From positions 118,613-182,612 of the forward strand of contig JAEPNN010000009.1 of assembly GCA_017643385.1 (NCBI GenBank): a stretch of 64,000 nucleotides of DNA. The letters are read 5' to 3'. The notes beneath the pieces were generated by a model, which saw nothing but the letters and a program-made list of their open reading frames with translations, was not told the origin of the DNA and searched no databases. The position numbers and the translations under genes were made by a program. Origin of the DNA: Dinoroseobacter sp. Lineage in GTDB: Bacteria > Pseudomonadota > Alphaproteobacteria > Rhodobacterales > Rhodobacteraceae. Shown in pieces: positions 1 through 9,625 of this stretch (position 1 is its first letter; each line of letters begins with the position of its first letter).

Positions 1-221
1 AACTGCTGGTCTTTCTGTTCAAGGCGCACGCGTTCGACCTTGTCGGCGCTGCGGAAGCGTTCGTTCAGCTTTGACCCGTTGCGCAGGTTGCGCAACTCGA
101 CCTGAGCAAACGCGCCGCCCTTCCCGGGTTTCACGTGATCGACCTTCACGGCTGCCCAAAGACCGCCATTATGTTCCAATACGTTTCCGGGACGAATCTC
201 GTTTCCGTTAATTTTAGGCAT
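1..221 (-). CDS. efp: Elongation factor P, 5' part (cut by window edge)
   Basis: EF-P binds ribosomes stalled at proline stretches and promotes peptide bond formation. The 73 visible residues start [12 protein letters not shown] and contain [10 protein letters not shown], the KOW-like N-terminal domain. The lysine at residue 34 sits in the loop that is post-translationally modified in other bacteria. The remaining two OB-fold domains lie beyond base 1. The ATG lies at 219-221 on the minus strand. It is transcribed divergently from the small gene at 437, with about 215 bp between them in which I see no recognisable regulatory structure. The family assignment is firm; the incompleteness is only due to the window boundary. 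Confidence 0.95.
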   Translation of the reverse strand, partial: MPKINGNEIRPGNVLEHNGGLWAAVKVDHVKPGKGGAFAQVELRNLRNGSKLNERFRSADKVERVRLEQKDQQ

Positions 222-436
222 GTGGCAAAACCGTGGCAAAATGGTTGATTTTTCGTTGATCGCGCCTATATCCCGTAGGACCGCGCGGGGCAAGACAATC
301 CCTTGTGGTGTGACAACTGGGAGCCATGCGCGTAGCGCATATGTGATATTCTGAAAACGCACACCCGAATCGGAAAGAAATAGTCATATTGCCCGTCACC
401 CCGGAAACGCAAGAGCAATAACAATAAGGACGAAAC

Positions 437-751
437 ATGTCGGATTTCGTAGACGCATCGGCATTTAACTTTGAGCAAGGACAACGCGCCCGCAAACTTT
501 TTGCGGCAGTGGTTCTGGCTGCACTCGACGACGCCATTGCAGACGATAAGAAGTTCGGCAATGGCCCTGAACAAATTGCGCGCTGGGCGCGCTCTCGCGA
601 TGGACGCGAAGTACTGTCCTGCGCGGGCATCGATCCAAACGAACGCGTGGTTGGCGGCCTGATGGCTTTTGTCAGCCAAGGTGTGCGAACATCGGTTGCT
701 CTTTCTCGCGAAGAAAGCGAGCGCCGCAATCAGCAGGCAGAAGCCGCCTAA
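437..751 (+). CDS. Conserved small Rhodobacterales protein of unknown function
   Basis: A 104-residue soluble protein, largely helical in appearance, with charged segments such as DDAIADDKKFGNGPEQIARW and SRDGREVLSCAGIDPNERVV. There is no signal peptide, membrane segment or cysteine motif beyond a single Cys. From memory it resembles a compact Rhodobacteraceae family (possibly DUF6280), but I cannot confirm that. It is monocistronic: preceded by the divergent efp promoter region and followed within 30 bases by a strong hairpin terminator. No function is assigned. Confidence 0.8.
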   Translation: MSDFVDASAFNFEQGQRARKLFAAVVLAALDDAIADDKKFGNGPEQIARWARSRDGREVLSCAGIDPNERVVGGLMAFVSQGVRTSVALSREESERRNQQAEAA

Positions 752-778
752 GTCGCTTCACCCGTTGGTACAAAAACA

Positions 779-806
779 ACGCGCCCGTATTTGGGCGCGT
801 TTTTTT
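779..806 (+). terminator. Rho-independent terminator after the 104-aa gene
   Basis: An 8-bp perfect stem ACGCGCCC (779-786) / GGGCGCGT (793-800) with a 6-base loop is followed by six T residues. It sits 27 bases after the stop of the upstream gene and just before the converging end of the PopZ-like gene at 825. The complementary strand also reads into a T-rich stretch (GTTGTTTTTG), so it may work for both genes. Confidence 0.85.
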
Positions 807-824
807 GATCCAAACTGTCGAGAA

Positions 825-1904
825 TTACCCCAGATCGCGCGCCTCAAGCGCCCGGTAAATCTCGCGTCGCACAAGCTTGCGTACATTTCGCGTGATGCGT
901 TCCCCCAGAGAGCCCTGCAATTCACGCCGTACAATCTCGGAAACCATATCACGCAGCATTTCTGGATTGATGTCGATCTCCGTTGGCCGTGGAGCCGCCA
1001 ATTCGGTTTCGCGAACGTAAGCCTCAAGACTTGCCTGTACGGCTTTCTCAATCTGCTCCACTGTCACAGACGACACAGCAGCACCTTCCGCCTGAGACGG
1101 CTCTGGAAGGTCCTGCCGGGGCGTATCTTCTTCTGCCGCTATCGGTTCAGGTTTTGTACGCATCGCAGCAGACGCCTGACTGACTTGGGCTGCACGCACC
1201 GCAGCCGCACGACGTCGCTTCGCACGCGTCTCAGCACCGGGAAGCACGTCGTCCGGGATATCCTCGATCGCTATACCCTCTTCACCACCGTCAAGCAGGG
1301 CATCCAGATCAATCGGTGACGACGCCTCAACAGATGGCTCCACTATCTCCGATGCGTGGCTTTCCTCATCTTCAATTGTTTCGAGAAATCCGTCGATTTC
1401 CTCACTCAACTGAGTTTGTTCGGCATCATTGAAACCAGCTCGGGCCCGCCCTGAACGTCGGAACGGTTGGTTCGCATCTGGCGTGTCATCTTCCTCGGGC
1501 AGTGTTGCGGGCAACGCATCGAGATCTATTGCCAACTCCGTCGGGAAATCGTCCAGATCATCGGAAAGCGCCGTAGGTTCTGCGGTGTCGTCGGTCTGAG
1601 CTTCAGCCTGAAGCTTCATTTCCGCCACCCGAAAGTCATCTGTTAGAAGCAGCTTGGCGCGGGCAGCGCGGTTGATGGACTGACGATCTACGAGACCTGC
1701 GCTGTCTACCGAACGGCGGCGCTGAAAAACCCGCGCTGGTCTGGGGGCTTCAACCCCGATCTCTGGCGCGTCAGCACGAGGGGTGTTGTCCTGTGAAACT
1801 GGTGTTTCCCGGGCTTCACCACGCGCAGATTCTTCTGCGACTAACCTCCGGATGGAGGCCAATACGTCATCATTCTCAAATCCGTCTTTGGCGGCATTAG
1901 ACAT
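825..1904 (-). CDS. PopZ-like (DUF2497-type) polar organising protein
   Basis: A 359-residue acidic, low-complexity protein. The N-terminus carries DDVLASIRRLVAEE, very like the N-terminal helix of PopZ (EEILASIRR in Caulobacter). The C-terminus ends in amphipathic helices (MVSEIVRRELQGSLG then RKLVRREIYRALEARD), the layout of the PopZ oligomerisation region, separated by a long Glu/Asp/Pro-rich linker. PopZ assembles a polar matrix that anchors chromosome partition proteins. I chose the ATG at 1904; a GTG six codons upstream is possible. It follows tolC in the same direction, 95 bases apart. Functional identity with PopZ is inferred because the C-terminus diverges from the Caulobacter protein. 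Confidence 0.6.
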   Translation of the reverse strand: MSNAAKDGFENDDVLASIRRLVAEESARGEARETPVSQDNTPRADAPEIGVEAPRPARVFQRRRSVDSAGLVDRQSINRAARAKLLLTDDFRVAEMKLQAEAQTDDTAEPTALSDDLDDFPTELAIDLDALPATLPEEDDTPDANQPFRRSGRARAGFNDAEQTQLSEEIDGFLETIEDEESHASEIVEPSVEASSPIDLDALLDGGEEGIAIEDIPDDVLPGAETRAKRRRAAAVRAAQVSQASAAMRTKPEPIAAEEDTPRQDLPEPSQAEGAAVSSVTVEQIEKAVQASLEAYVRETELAAPRPTEIDINPEMLRDMVSEIVRRELQGSLGERITRNVRKLVRREIYRALEARDLG

Positions 1905-1999
1905 GTTTGTTGTGCGCCCCACGCGTTTTCACGTGATCAATGTAGACGGAAGACAAGTCTCGAGCAAGTTGAGGTATATAACGAGAGGTATTGATAGCT

Positions 2000-3379
2000 T
2001 TAGTTACCGCCAATTCGTCCCAGTATCCGATTAAGCCGCGCACCCCGCTCTGAAAGCACAGGTGCGTTTCTGACCGAATTATAATACGCGGCAGGATCGT
2101 AGGTTGGAATGCCCAAACGCAGGTGATCAACTGTCAGAAGTCCCATCGCCGATAGCAACGTATAGACAGCGCGCACGGATTCAGCTTCGGCGTTGATGCG
2201 GCTTGTTCGGGCATCGAGAAGGTCTTGTTCGGCGTTCAAAACGTCAAGTGTCGTACGAGCCCCGAGGGTTGCTTCTTCCTGCACACCACGAAATGCGACC
2301 GTGGACGCGCGGATCTGGCGGTCGCTTGCTTCAATCCGGGCATTTGCAACCTCGATCCCGAACCACGCGTTCGCGACGGCTTGCTCAACCGACTGAACTG
2401 CAATCCGCAACTGCGCCCGGCTCGACTCGCTTTGCGCCACGAGACGGCGGTAGCCGGAACTGATCTGACCGCCAGAATAAATTGGTCCGCTGAAGCTTAG
2501 CGACAGGCTCGACGCATTCTGGCCATTCGGTATGTCGCGGCTCAGGTTGGCAGAGGCGCTAAGCTTCGGCATGATCCCTGTTTCGGCAGCGTCTGCGGCA
2601 AGCTCAGCGGCGCGCACGCCGTGTTGTGCCTGCCTGATCGTAGGATGCGTGCGCACCGCGATGGCCTTTGCTTCTTCCAGAGTGGATGCTGTATTTGGGG
2701 GCGACGGGGGCGCCTGAAGGTTGCCCGGATACCGGCCGACTGCCACCTTGTAGAGCTCACGTGCGACCGCTAGGTCACCTTCTGCGGCAACAAGATTAGA
2801 CCGGGCCTGCGCCAGGCGGGCTTCGGCGAGGGCGACGTCGGTGCGCGTGATTTCACCAACTTCGAACCGATCATTGGCCGCGCGAAGTTGTTCGGTGATC
2901 AAACGCACATTGTTCTGACGGACCAAAATCAATTCAGCAGCGGTCCGAACAGTGATAAATGCGTTCACGGCATTGCTTAGGACGGTCTGTTCCACGTCGA
3001 TCAAGGCCTGCCGCGTCGCGAGCACGGTTTCCTTCTGGGCTTCGATCCCAAGCTCAGTCGCGCCGAAGTCCCAAAGCAACATACTCGCAGACAAGGACGC
3101 TGTATTCGAATGAGAGACGCCGCCCAGAACCGTGTCTGACCGGGTGTGGCTTAGTGCATAACTTAAAACGGGGCGCAGCTTACCGACTTCGAACGCCACG
3201 CCTTCGTCAGCAGCCCGCAAAAGCGCGCGGTTCTGTTCCAAAAGAGCTGAATTGCGGTACGCCCCAACCAGCGCGTCGCCAAGCGATTCAGCCCGCATTG
3301 ACTGCGGCGCAACAACCGCAAGCACAGCTATGGCGAAGCCCGCAAATTGCGCGAGCGATTTAGAACGAATCCCGTACAT
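2000..3379 (-). CDS. tolC: TolC-family outer membrane channel
   Basis: A 459-residue outer membrane efflux protein. A Sec signal peptide (about residues 1-30, ending MRAES) precedes two tandem OEP repeats, each with long alpha-helical heptad-rich stretches (for example RFEVGEITRTDVALAEARLAQ minus its ends, and the matching GARTTLDVLNAEQDLLDAR in the second repeat). This duplicated pattern is diagnostic for TolC/TolC-like trimers that form the exit duct of type I secretion and RND pumps. No ABC or membrane-fusion partner lies beside it, so it is probably shared between several systems. It lies between the pcm-like gene and the PopZ-like gene, all on the minus strand, probably one transcription unit. 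Confidence 0.92.
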   Translation of the reverse strand: MYGIRSKSLAQFAGFAIAVLAVVAPQSMRAESLGDALVGAYRNSALLEQNRALLRAADEGVAFEVGKLRPVLSYALSHTRSDTVLGGVSHSNTASLSASMLLWDFGATELGIEAQKETVLATRQALIDVEQTVLSNAVNAFITVRTAAELILVRQNNVRLITEQLRAANDRFEVGEITRTDVALAEARLAQARSNLVAAEGDLAVARELYKVAVGRYPGNLQAPPSPPNTASTLEEAKAIAVRTHPTIRQAQHGVRAAELAADAAETGIMPKLSASANLSRDIPNGQNASSLSLSFSGPIYSGGQISSGYRRLVAQSESSRAQLRIAVQSVEQAVANAWFGIEVANARIEASDRQIRASTVAFRGVQEEATLGARTTLDVLNAEQDLLDARTSRINAEAESVRAVYTLLSAMGLLTVDHLRLGIPTYDPAAYYNSVRNAPVLSERGARLNRILGRIGGN

Positions 3380-3478
3380 CAGACAGCCCCTTCCCGAGTC
3401 GAGATTTTATAGCAGGAATCCCGAAGCCGTTACAACGTAACCCACAGAGCATTCACTCGTTTTTGGGCACTATCCTGC

Positions 3479-4132
3479 TCAAAGAGCGAAAGATGCTGCT
3501 TTCGAAAAGCCAGGCAAGACGGGTGCCGTAGCGTTAAATGCAAAACGCCAGCTGATCGTACCGCCGGTTTTCAGACCAACGCGTACCATTCCCAACGCAC
3601 CGTCCATGAACACCGCAGCGATTCGGCCGCCCTCTTTCAACTGGTCGGTTAGGGCCTCCGGCATTTCTTCGACCGCGCCTTCCAGAATGATCACATCGTA
3701 AGGCCCGTGTTTTGCCGCGCCTTCGGTCAATGCTCCACCGACCACTGCGACGTTGTCCGCGCCTTCGCTGCCCAGAATCGCTTCGGCTTCGCTTGCCAAA
3801 GTTTCATCTTCTTCGACAGCGACAACGGCCTCACAGAGCTTGCCCAGAACAGCGGCGCTGTAGCCGAGCCCGCACCCGATATCGAGCGCCATTTCGTCTT
3901 GCTGAATATCAAGCGTATCCAGAATCTTGGAGAATGTACGTGCCTCAAGCACAATGCGATTTTCGCCCAGCGTGATGCTGTTATCCATGTACGCTACGTC
4001 TCGCAGCGCATCAGGGACATACATTTCCCGGCGTACTTCGAGCAAAGCATCGAGAACCGGGTACTTGGTGACATCCGAGGGGCGCACCTGCGTATCCACC
4101 ATCATGCGGCGGCGCGTCTCAAAATCGGTCAT
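3479..4132 (-). CDS. Protein-L-isoaspartate O-methyltransferase family protein
   Basis: A 217-residue SAM-dependent methyltransferase. The SAM-binding motif I is ALDIGCGLGYSAAVLGKL (about residues 83-100), followed by the acidic motif AVVAVEEDE and GPYDVIILEGAVEEMPEAL. The N-terminus (RRRMMVDTQVRPSDV...VPDALRDVAYMD) matches the PIMT family. The usual PIMT substrate loop is replaced by RIVLEARTFSKIL, so it may not repair isoaspartyl residues in the classical way. It heads the pcm-tolC-popZ-like group on the minus strand, 99 bases before tolC. Family is secure, exact substrate is not. Confidence 0.85.
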   Translation of the reverse strand: MTDFETRRRMMVDTQVRPSDVTKYPVLDALLEVRREMYVPDALRDVAYMDNSITLGENRIVLEARTFSKILDTLDIQQDEMALDIGCGLGYSAAVLGKLCEAVVAVEEDETLASEAEAILGSEGADNVAVVGGALTEGAAKHGPYDVIILEGAVEEMPEALTDQLKEGGRIAAVFMDGALGMVRVGLKTGGTISWRFAFNATAPVLPGFSKAASFAL

Positions 4133-4216
4133 GGGGCGAGCATCCTTGAAAAATTATTACCCTCGTTTGCCACAAGGCCGCGAAGCAGGCAACGCGACAT
4201 GCGTGCAAACCCGCGT

Positions 4217-5233
4217 TCAGGAACTGCCGATACGATCTATGCTGTCGAGCAGGGTTCTGGCGGCGGTCAAGGCGCGGCCGGTCGCCTGAACCATTTGCGG
4301 CAGGATCATCCATTCGAGGCTCCATGCGGCCCCCGAACGTTCCTGTTCGTGCACGAGCGCCTGGTGCATGGCAGAGACTTGCGTGGCGTTGAAGCGCGCA
4401 AGCGTTACCAGAAGTTCGGCGAGAACCGGATTTTGCTTATGCGGCATGGCGCTGGAGCCACCACCGTTCTTCAGTCTGAGCTCATCTATGCCCTGCTGGG
4501 CCATGAGCGCCACATCCTGACCCATTTTCCCAAGGCTTCCCGTGACGAGCGACAGCCAGCTTGCGTAGTCCGCCAGTGCTTGTCGCATGGCGTGCGGCGC
4601 CTTGACCGGGACCGACAAACCCAATGCCTGCCCCATGGTCTGGCAATGCGCTTTCGGCAAACCCAATCCGACAGGCCCTCCAGCCGAAAGAACGGTCAGC
4701 ATTGGCGCGATACCGTTCAGCCGCGTCAAGAGCCCGTCAAGCGGCATGCGCCAAGTTTCAACGCGATCTGCGACGGTGATCGCCAGAGCGGCTTGCATGC
4801 GCGTGCGCCCCATCAGCAACGCAGAGCCTTCGCGCCCAATAAGATCTGAGAACGCCATTTCGAGGTTTGAAATGCGCTTTTCAAACAATGCATTAACGTT
4901 CGAAAACAACAATGCTTGTGCAGTGTCGACAACATCCTGCGATGTCAGTCCCTTGTGCACAAAAGGATGCAGATCGGGCAAGATCTGTTCCTTCAGGGCG
5001 CGCACCAGCGCCGGCACAGGAACCCCGTCCGATCCCATTCCAGCACGCAAGTCCTGTGGCATGACCCGCACCGCTTCGATGGCTATCGCCGCAGGTTCGG
5101 AACCTAACGCACGCGCATGGGCTGCCTCGACCCTGAGCATGGCCGCGAGTTCGGCTTCCGGGCTGAATGCATCCGCAATTTCGGGATCGGCAAAAAGCCC
5201 CCCCTTCCAAGGATGCGCGAAAACCCCGCTCAC
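4217..5233 (-). CDS. pcaB: 3-carboxy-cis,cis-muconate cycloisomerase
   Basis: A 338-residue member of the fumarase/aspartase superfamily with the signature GGGSSAMPHKQNPVLAELL. It lactonises beta-carboxy-cis,cis-muconate, the ring-cleavage product of protocatechuate, to gamma-carboxymuconolactone. The protein is shorter at its C-terminus than many PcaB proteins (about 350-450 residues) but keeps the core. It starts with GTG whose first bases overlap the TGA of the BKACE gene, so it is translationally coupled and the last gene of the pca operon on the minus strand. Confidence 0.92.
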   Translation of the reverse strand: MSGVFAHPWKGGLFADPEIADAFSPEAELAAMLRVEAAHARALGSEPAAIAIEAVRVMPQDLRAGMGSDGVPVPALVRALKEQILPDLHPFVHKGLTSQDVVDTAQALLFSNVNALFEKRISNLEMAFSDLIGREGSALLMGRTRMQAALAITVADRVETWRMPLDGLLTRLNGIAPMLTVLSAGGPVGLGLPKAHCQTMGQALGLSVPVKAPHAMRQALADYASWLSLVTGSLGKMGQDVALMAQQGIDELRLKNGGGSSAMPHKQNPVLAELLVTLARFNATQVSAMHQALVHEQERSGAAWSLEWMILPQMVQATGRALTAARTLLDSIDRIGSS

Positions 5234-6096
5234 GCCGCGAACGGGCGCAGCCCCAGCATCTCGCGCGCTTGCTCAAAGGTGGCGACAGGGCGCTCGTATT
5301 GCTTACAGATATCGGCAGCCCGCTTGATCAGCGCGGCATTTGACGGCGCCAGCGTGTGCTTGTCGAGGCGCATGTTGTCTTCGAGACCGGCCCGGGTGTG
5401 ACCGCCGGCTGCGATGGCCCATTCGTTAACGATATGTTGGTTCGCCCCGATCCCGGCTGCGCACCACGGCGCATCGGGCGCGCGGCTTTGCATGGTTTCG
5501 ACATAGAAATCGAACACTGCCTTGTCGGCCGGCATTGCGTTTTTCACGCCCATCACGAACTGAACGTAAAGCCCACGATTGATTTCCCCCGCCTCATACA
5601 TCGCAATTGCACGCAGGATATGGCTGAGATCGAAGGCCTCGATCTCGGGCATGATATCATAGGTCTTCATTTCCGATGCAAGCCAGGCGACGAGGTCTGG
5701 CGGGTTCTCGTAAACACGCGTTGGAAAGTTGTTCGAGCCAACGGAGAGCGAGGCCATATCGGGACGCAAGGGCAGCATGCCCCCGCGTTCCTGCCCTGCC
5801 CCTGAGCGTCCGCCCGTCGAGAACTGGATGATGACGCCGGGCACATGCTTTTCCAGCCCCTCTTTCAGCGCTGCGAACTTCTCTGGATCGCTGCTCGTTG
5901 ACTGGTCCGCATTTCGCACATGCGCATGGATGATCGAGGCTCCGGCCTCGACCGCCTCGTGGCTGCTTTCAACCTGCTCGGAGATCGAAATTGGCAGTGC
6001 CGGATTGTTTTCCTTGCGTGGCACCGACCCGGTGATGGCACAGCACAGAATGCAGGGCTTGCCTGCCACGTCAGATGTCGAAGAAGACAGTTTCAT
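5230..6096 (-). CDS. BKACE (DUF849) beta-keto acid cleavage enzyme
   Basis: A 288-residue TIM-barrel enzyme of the BKACE/Kce family. Visible family features are an N-terminal AITGSVPRKENNPALPIS segment, the zinc-binding HAH within GASIIHAHVRNAD, and QFSTGGRSG after the next strand. BKACE enzymes react a beta-keto acid with acetyl-CoA, giving acetoacetate and a new acyl-CoA. Placed between pcaG and pcaB, its likely substrate is beta-ketoadipate, giving succinyl-CoA plus acetoacetate; that is inference from context. I chose the ATG at 6096 (AGGG upstream) over a start 28 codons earlier. It overlaps the end of pcaG by 26 bases and runs into pcaB through a GTGA overlap. Confidence 0.88.
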   Translation of the reverse strand: MKLSSSTSDVAGKPCILCCAITGSVPRKENNPALPISISEQVESSHEAVEAGASIIHAHVRNADQSTSSDPEKFAALKEGLEKHVPGVIIQFSTGGRSGAGQERGGMLPLRPDMASLSVGSNNFPTRVYENPPDLVAWLASEMKTYDIMPEIEAFDLSHILRAIAMYEAGEINRGLYVQFVMGVKNAMPADKAVFDFYVETMQSRAPDAPWCAAGIGANQHIVNEWAIAAGGHTRAGLEDNMRLDKHTLAPSNAALIKRAADICKQYERPVATFEQAREMLGLRPFAA

Positions 6097-6681
6097 GTTC
6101 GCCCTGTAAATGAATGTTGAAAGTATATGTGTTGCCCGACTTCTTTGCGACCAAAGTGTCCCTTCGGGCCGACAGTTCAACCTTGTTCAAAACCGGGTCA
6201 CTGGCATTCGCATCCGCTTCATCGTCGAAATAAATGCGCGTGTTCAGTCCCAGATTGATCCCTCGCGCCACGATCCAGACCACACAATGCGGGGCCTGCA
6301 TCTGACCACCGGGATAGGGCACTGCCCCCGGCTTGATGGTTTCAAAACGATAGCGTCCAGTGTCGCCATCAGTGGGTTGGCGCCCCCAACCGGTGAAGTT
6401 TGGATCCGCCTGACCACGGGTTTCTGTGGGCGCGTTGTAGAGACCTGCAGCATCAGCCTGCCAGATTTCCAACAAAGCATCCTTCGCAGGCGCGCCCGAC
6501 CCGTCAAAGACGTAGCCCTCGATGGTGATGCGTTCGCCTTTGACGTCACCGGTGATCATCGTGTCACCAAGGTCGTTACCCCCGTACATGCCCGTCAGGC
6601 CTGCGAAACTCGGGACACATCCGATATGAACATAGGGTCCAGCGGTTTGGGAGGCGCTTTCTTTCAAATATTCAGCTGACA

Positions 6682-6682
<1 letters not shown>
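6071..6682 (-). CDS. pcaG: Protocatechuate 3,4-dioxygenase, alpha subunit
   Basis: A 203-residue intradiol dioxygenase subunit. It has the shared beta-sandwich motifs (DGSGAPAKDALLEIWQADAAG, GWGRQPTDGDTGRYRFETI in part, PHCVVWIVARG) but lacks the full set of tyrosine and histidine iron ligands, as expected for the non-catalytic alpha chain that pairs with PcaH. The complex opens the ring of protocatechuate between the two hydroxyl groups using O2 and Fe(III). The ATG overlaps the TGA of pcaH, and its 3' end overlaps the BKACE gene by 26 bases. Confidence 0.95.
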
Positions 6683-7835
<1,153 letters not shown>

Positions 7836-7903
7836 CGGAACCTCGTGTGTGCAACATTACCATTTTGTTATAACTTTTTTTATATGTGAAATGATCTTTT
7901 TGA

Positions 7904-7917
7904 TGGTATAGTTACCA
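7904..7917. promoter_or_regulatory. Candidate PcaQ operator in the pcaC-pcaQ intergenic region
   Basis: The 90-bp divergent region is unusually AT-rich for this genome and contains the perfect inverted repeat TGGTA-N4-TACCA (7904-7917) nine bases before the pcaQ start, and a second palindrome GTTATAAC at 7867-7874. LysR-type regulators commonly bind dyads of this kind between their own gene and the target operon, and PcaQ of rhizobia recognises an ATAACC-N4-GGTTA type dyad. Assignment is by position and symmetry only. Confidence 0.4.
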
Positions 7918-7925
7918 ATATTGAT

Positions 7926-8846
7926 ATGAGAATTTCTAATCAGATTAAGCTGCGACACCTCGAGGTGTTTCTGGAAACCGCACGACAAAAGTCGGTCAGC
8001 CGCGCGGCTGAAGCGCTCGCACTGACGCAACCCGCTGTGAGCCGGACGCTGCGCGAGCTTGAGGCCGCAACCGGAAAGACATTGTTTGAACGTGACGGGC
8101 GCGGGATCCGCTTGTCCGCCTATGGAGAAATGCTGGTGCCCCATGCGGGTTCGGCCATAGCTGCCACGCAAGCGGGCCTGGACGAGCTGTCCGCCCTTGG
8201 GGACACCGCCGGGGCACCGTTGCGCATTGGCGCGTTGCCCACGGTGTCCTCCACGTTGATCCCGGAGGCTGTGGCGATGTTCAGACAATCGGGAATTCCA
8301 AGCCGCCTATGGATCACGACGGGCGAGAACCGGGTGCTTCTCGACCAATTGCGCCGTGGTGAGCTTGACCTGATGGTGGGGCGTCTTCCTGCGCCGGAAC
8401 TGATGCTTGGGCTCAGGTTCGAGCCGCTTTTCAAAGATCGTATCACTCTGGTCGTCGCCGCGGGCCATCCCCTTCTAACGGGGCCGTTGGTGTCCGAACG
8501 CATGGCCCGGTATCCGATGCTTTTGCCCGGTCCGGATTCGATTATCCGTCCCTTTGCCGAACGCTTGTTCGTGGAACATGGGCTCCCATTGCCAACCGAT
8601 GCAATCGAAACGGTGTCCGACAGCTTTGGACGCGCATTTACCCGCAATCATGCAGCGGTTTGGGTGATCTCACGCGGGGTTGTAATGCCGGAACTGACAT
8701 CGGGTCGTTTCGCCGAACTTGCGATGGATACCTCGACCACATTGGGCTCTGTCGGGATCGCGACACAGGCCGACACGGCACGGCATCCAGCGCGGGAGAG
8801 ATTTGCCGCAGCGTTGCGGTCCGCCGCCCCGCCGATGCGTGCTTGA
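7926..8846 (+). CDS. pcaQ: LysR-family regulator of the pca operon
   Basis: A 306-residue LysR-type activator. The N-terminal winged helix-turn-helix occupies about residues 6-65 (IKLRHLEVFLETARQKSVS, then AAEALALTQPAVSRTLRELE), and the periplasmic-binding-like effector domain follows (residues 90-300). It is divergent from pcaC, the standard arrangement for PcaQ, which activates pca genes in response to a pathway intermediate such as beta-carboxymuconate. The start is the ATG at 7926; the Shine-Dalgarno is weak. The family call is firm; the PcaQ name rests on gene context and overall similarity. Confidence 0.88.
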   Translation: MRISNQIKLRHLEVFLETARQKSVSRAAEALALTQPAVSRTLRELEAATGKTLFERDGRGIRLSAYGEMLVPHAGSAIAATQAGLDELSALGDTAGAPLRIGALPTVSSTLIPEAVAMFRQSGIPSRLWITTGENRVLLDQLRRGELDLMVGRLPAPELMLGLRFEPLFKDRITLVVAAGHPLLTGPLVSERMARYPMLLPGPDSIIRPFAERLFVEHGLPLPTDAIETVSDSFGRAFTRNHAAVWVISRGVVMPELTSGRFAELAMDTSTTLGSVGIATQADTARHPARERFAAALRSAAPPMRA

Positions 8847-8884
8847 CCTGCCCTTCGGAGAGGCCTAAACCGCGCTGACCCTTC

Positions 8885-8958
8885 GGCGAGTTGGCGGAGT
8901 GGTGACGCAGCGGATTGCAAATCCGTGTACACCGGTTCGATTCCGGTACTCGCCTCCA
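8885..8958 (+). tRNA. tRNA-Cys (GCA anticodon)
   Basis: A complete 74-base cloverleaf including the encoded CCA. The 7-bp acceptor stem is GGCGAGT/ACTCGCC, the anticodon arm GCGGA-TTGCAAA-TCCGT carries GCA, and the T arm is CCGGTTCGATTCCGG. It lies 38 bases after pcaQ in the same direction. The DNA on its 3' side is poor in genes and carries a gene fragment, as is often seen next to tRNA genes. Confidence 0.97.
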
Positions 8959-9348
8959 TTTACTTTCAATGACTTACGTGTTTTCCGCGCACATATTATT
9001 GTAAAATGCGGACCTCAGCTTCCAGAGGCGGCCGTTGAACGCACTGCTCTACTTCGCCCGCACTACGTGACTTTGCCACCTCTTGCTCTTGCGGTTATTG
9101 CTTGCGCAGTATTTCTTCGTAACTGCGTCGGGTTCATCTTTGCGCTGCCGCGTATGTCACCTAAGCAGCCATTCCACAGTGCAGGTATGGCCGAGACCGA
9201 AAGTGTAAATTCGTCACTTCGTAATTCGACAACTCAGACGCGGGCTTCGCTGATGTTCTTGTTTCAGTATTTTCTGGCGAAGCAGTTTATCGCAGTCGCC
9301 ACACGCTAATAGCGGCAGTGCAGCACGGGTCGTCAATCGGATCATTCG
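8959..9348. other. Gene-poor stretch downstream of tRNA-Cys
   Basis: About 390 bases with no convincing gene on either strand. Short open frames exist but have no recognisable domain, no good ribosome binding site and unbiased codon use. Base composition is more AT-rich than the neighbouring genes. I see no direct repeat of the tRNA 3' end and no integrase remnant. Confidence 0.5.
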
Positions 9349-9567
9349 TTGGCGTCTTTCGGGTTGGAAACAAAAACCGGCCCTTACGGGGATTGCCTCA
9401 ATGTCGGATTTGGGAATTCCCGCTGGTTCCTAATAAGTGGCGGAGGTAGCTTTCTGCGATCGATTGAAATTCTCAACGAGTCCAAAAAACAGCTCGGCAA
9501 ACCGGTCCTGTCCTCGAACCAGGTCAGTATGTGGCACTGCCTTCGACTGACTGATATTGAAGACTAA
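9349..9567 (+). pseudogene. 3' fragment of a maleate isomerase / arylmalonate decarboxylase-like gene
   Basis: The translated stretch (about 72 residues) ends with FLISGGGSFLRSIEILNESK, then QLGKPVLSSNQVSMWHCLRL and a TDIED tail. This is the C-terminal part of the Asp/Glu racemase superfamily group that includes maleate cis-trans isomerase and arylmalonate decarboxylase, where a GKPV-SNQ-WH-LRL pattern closes the protein. Full-length members have about 240 residues; the N-terminal two thirds, with the first catalytic cysteine, are not found upstream in any frame. I read it as a decayed remnant. It precedes the CoA-ligase operon in the same direction and may once have been part of it. Confidence 0.6.
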
Positions 9568-9625
9568 ATTAAAGTCTACAGGTCGCTGCCATGCGACCAC
9601 TGATAACACGAAAGAAGGAAGGCCA

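Noticed and set aside
3707..4849. Long plus-strand open frame (380 codons) opposite the pcm-like and pcaB genes
   Set aside because: It spans two well-supported minus-strand genes and their gap, has no recognisable domain and an Arg/His/Gln-rich composition typical of antisense frames in GC-rich DNA.
8885..9625. Integrated element using tRNA-Cys as attachment site
   Set aside because: I found no integrase, no mobility genes and no repeat of the tRNA 3' end downstream in the window.
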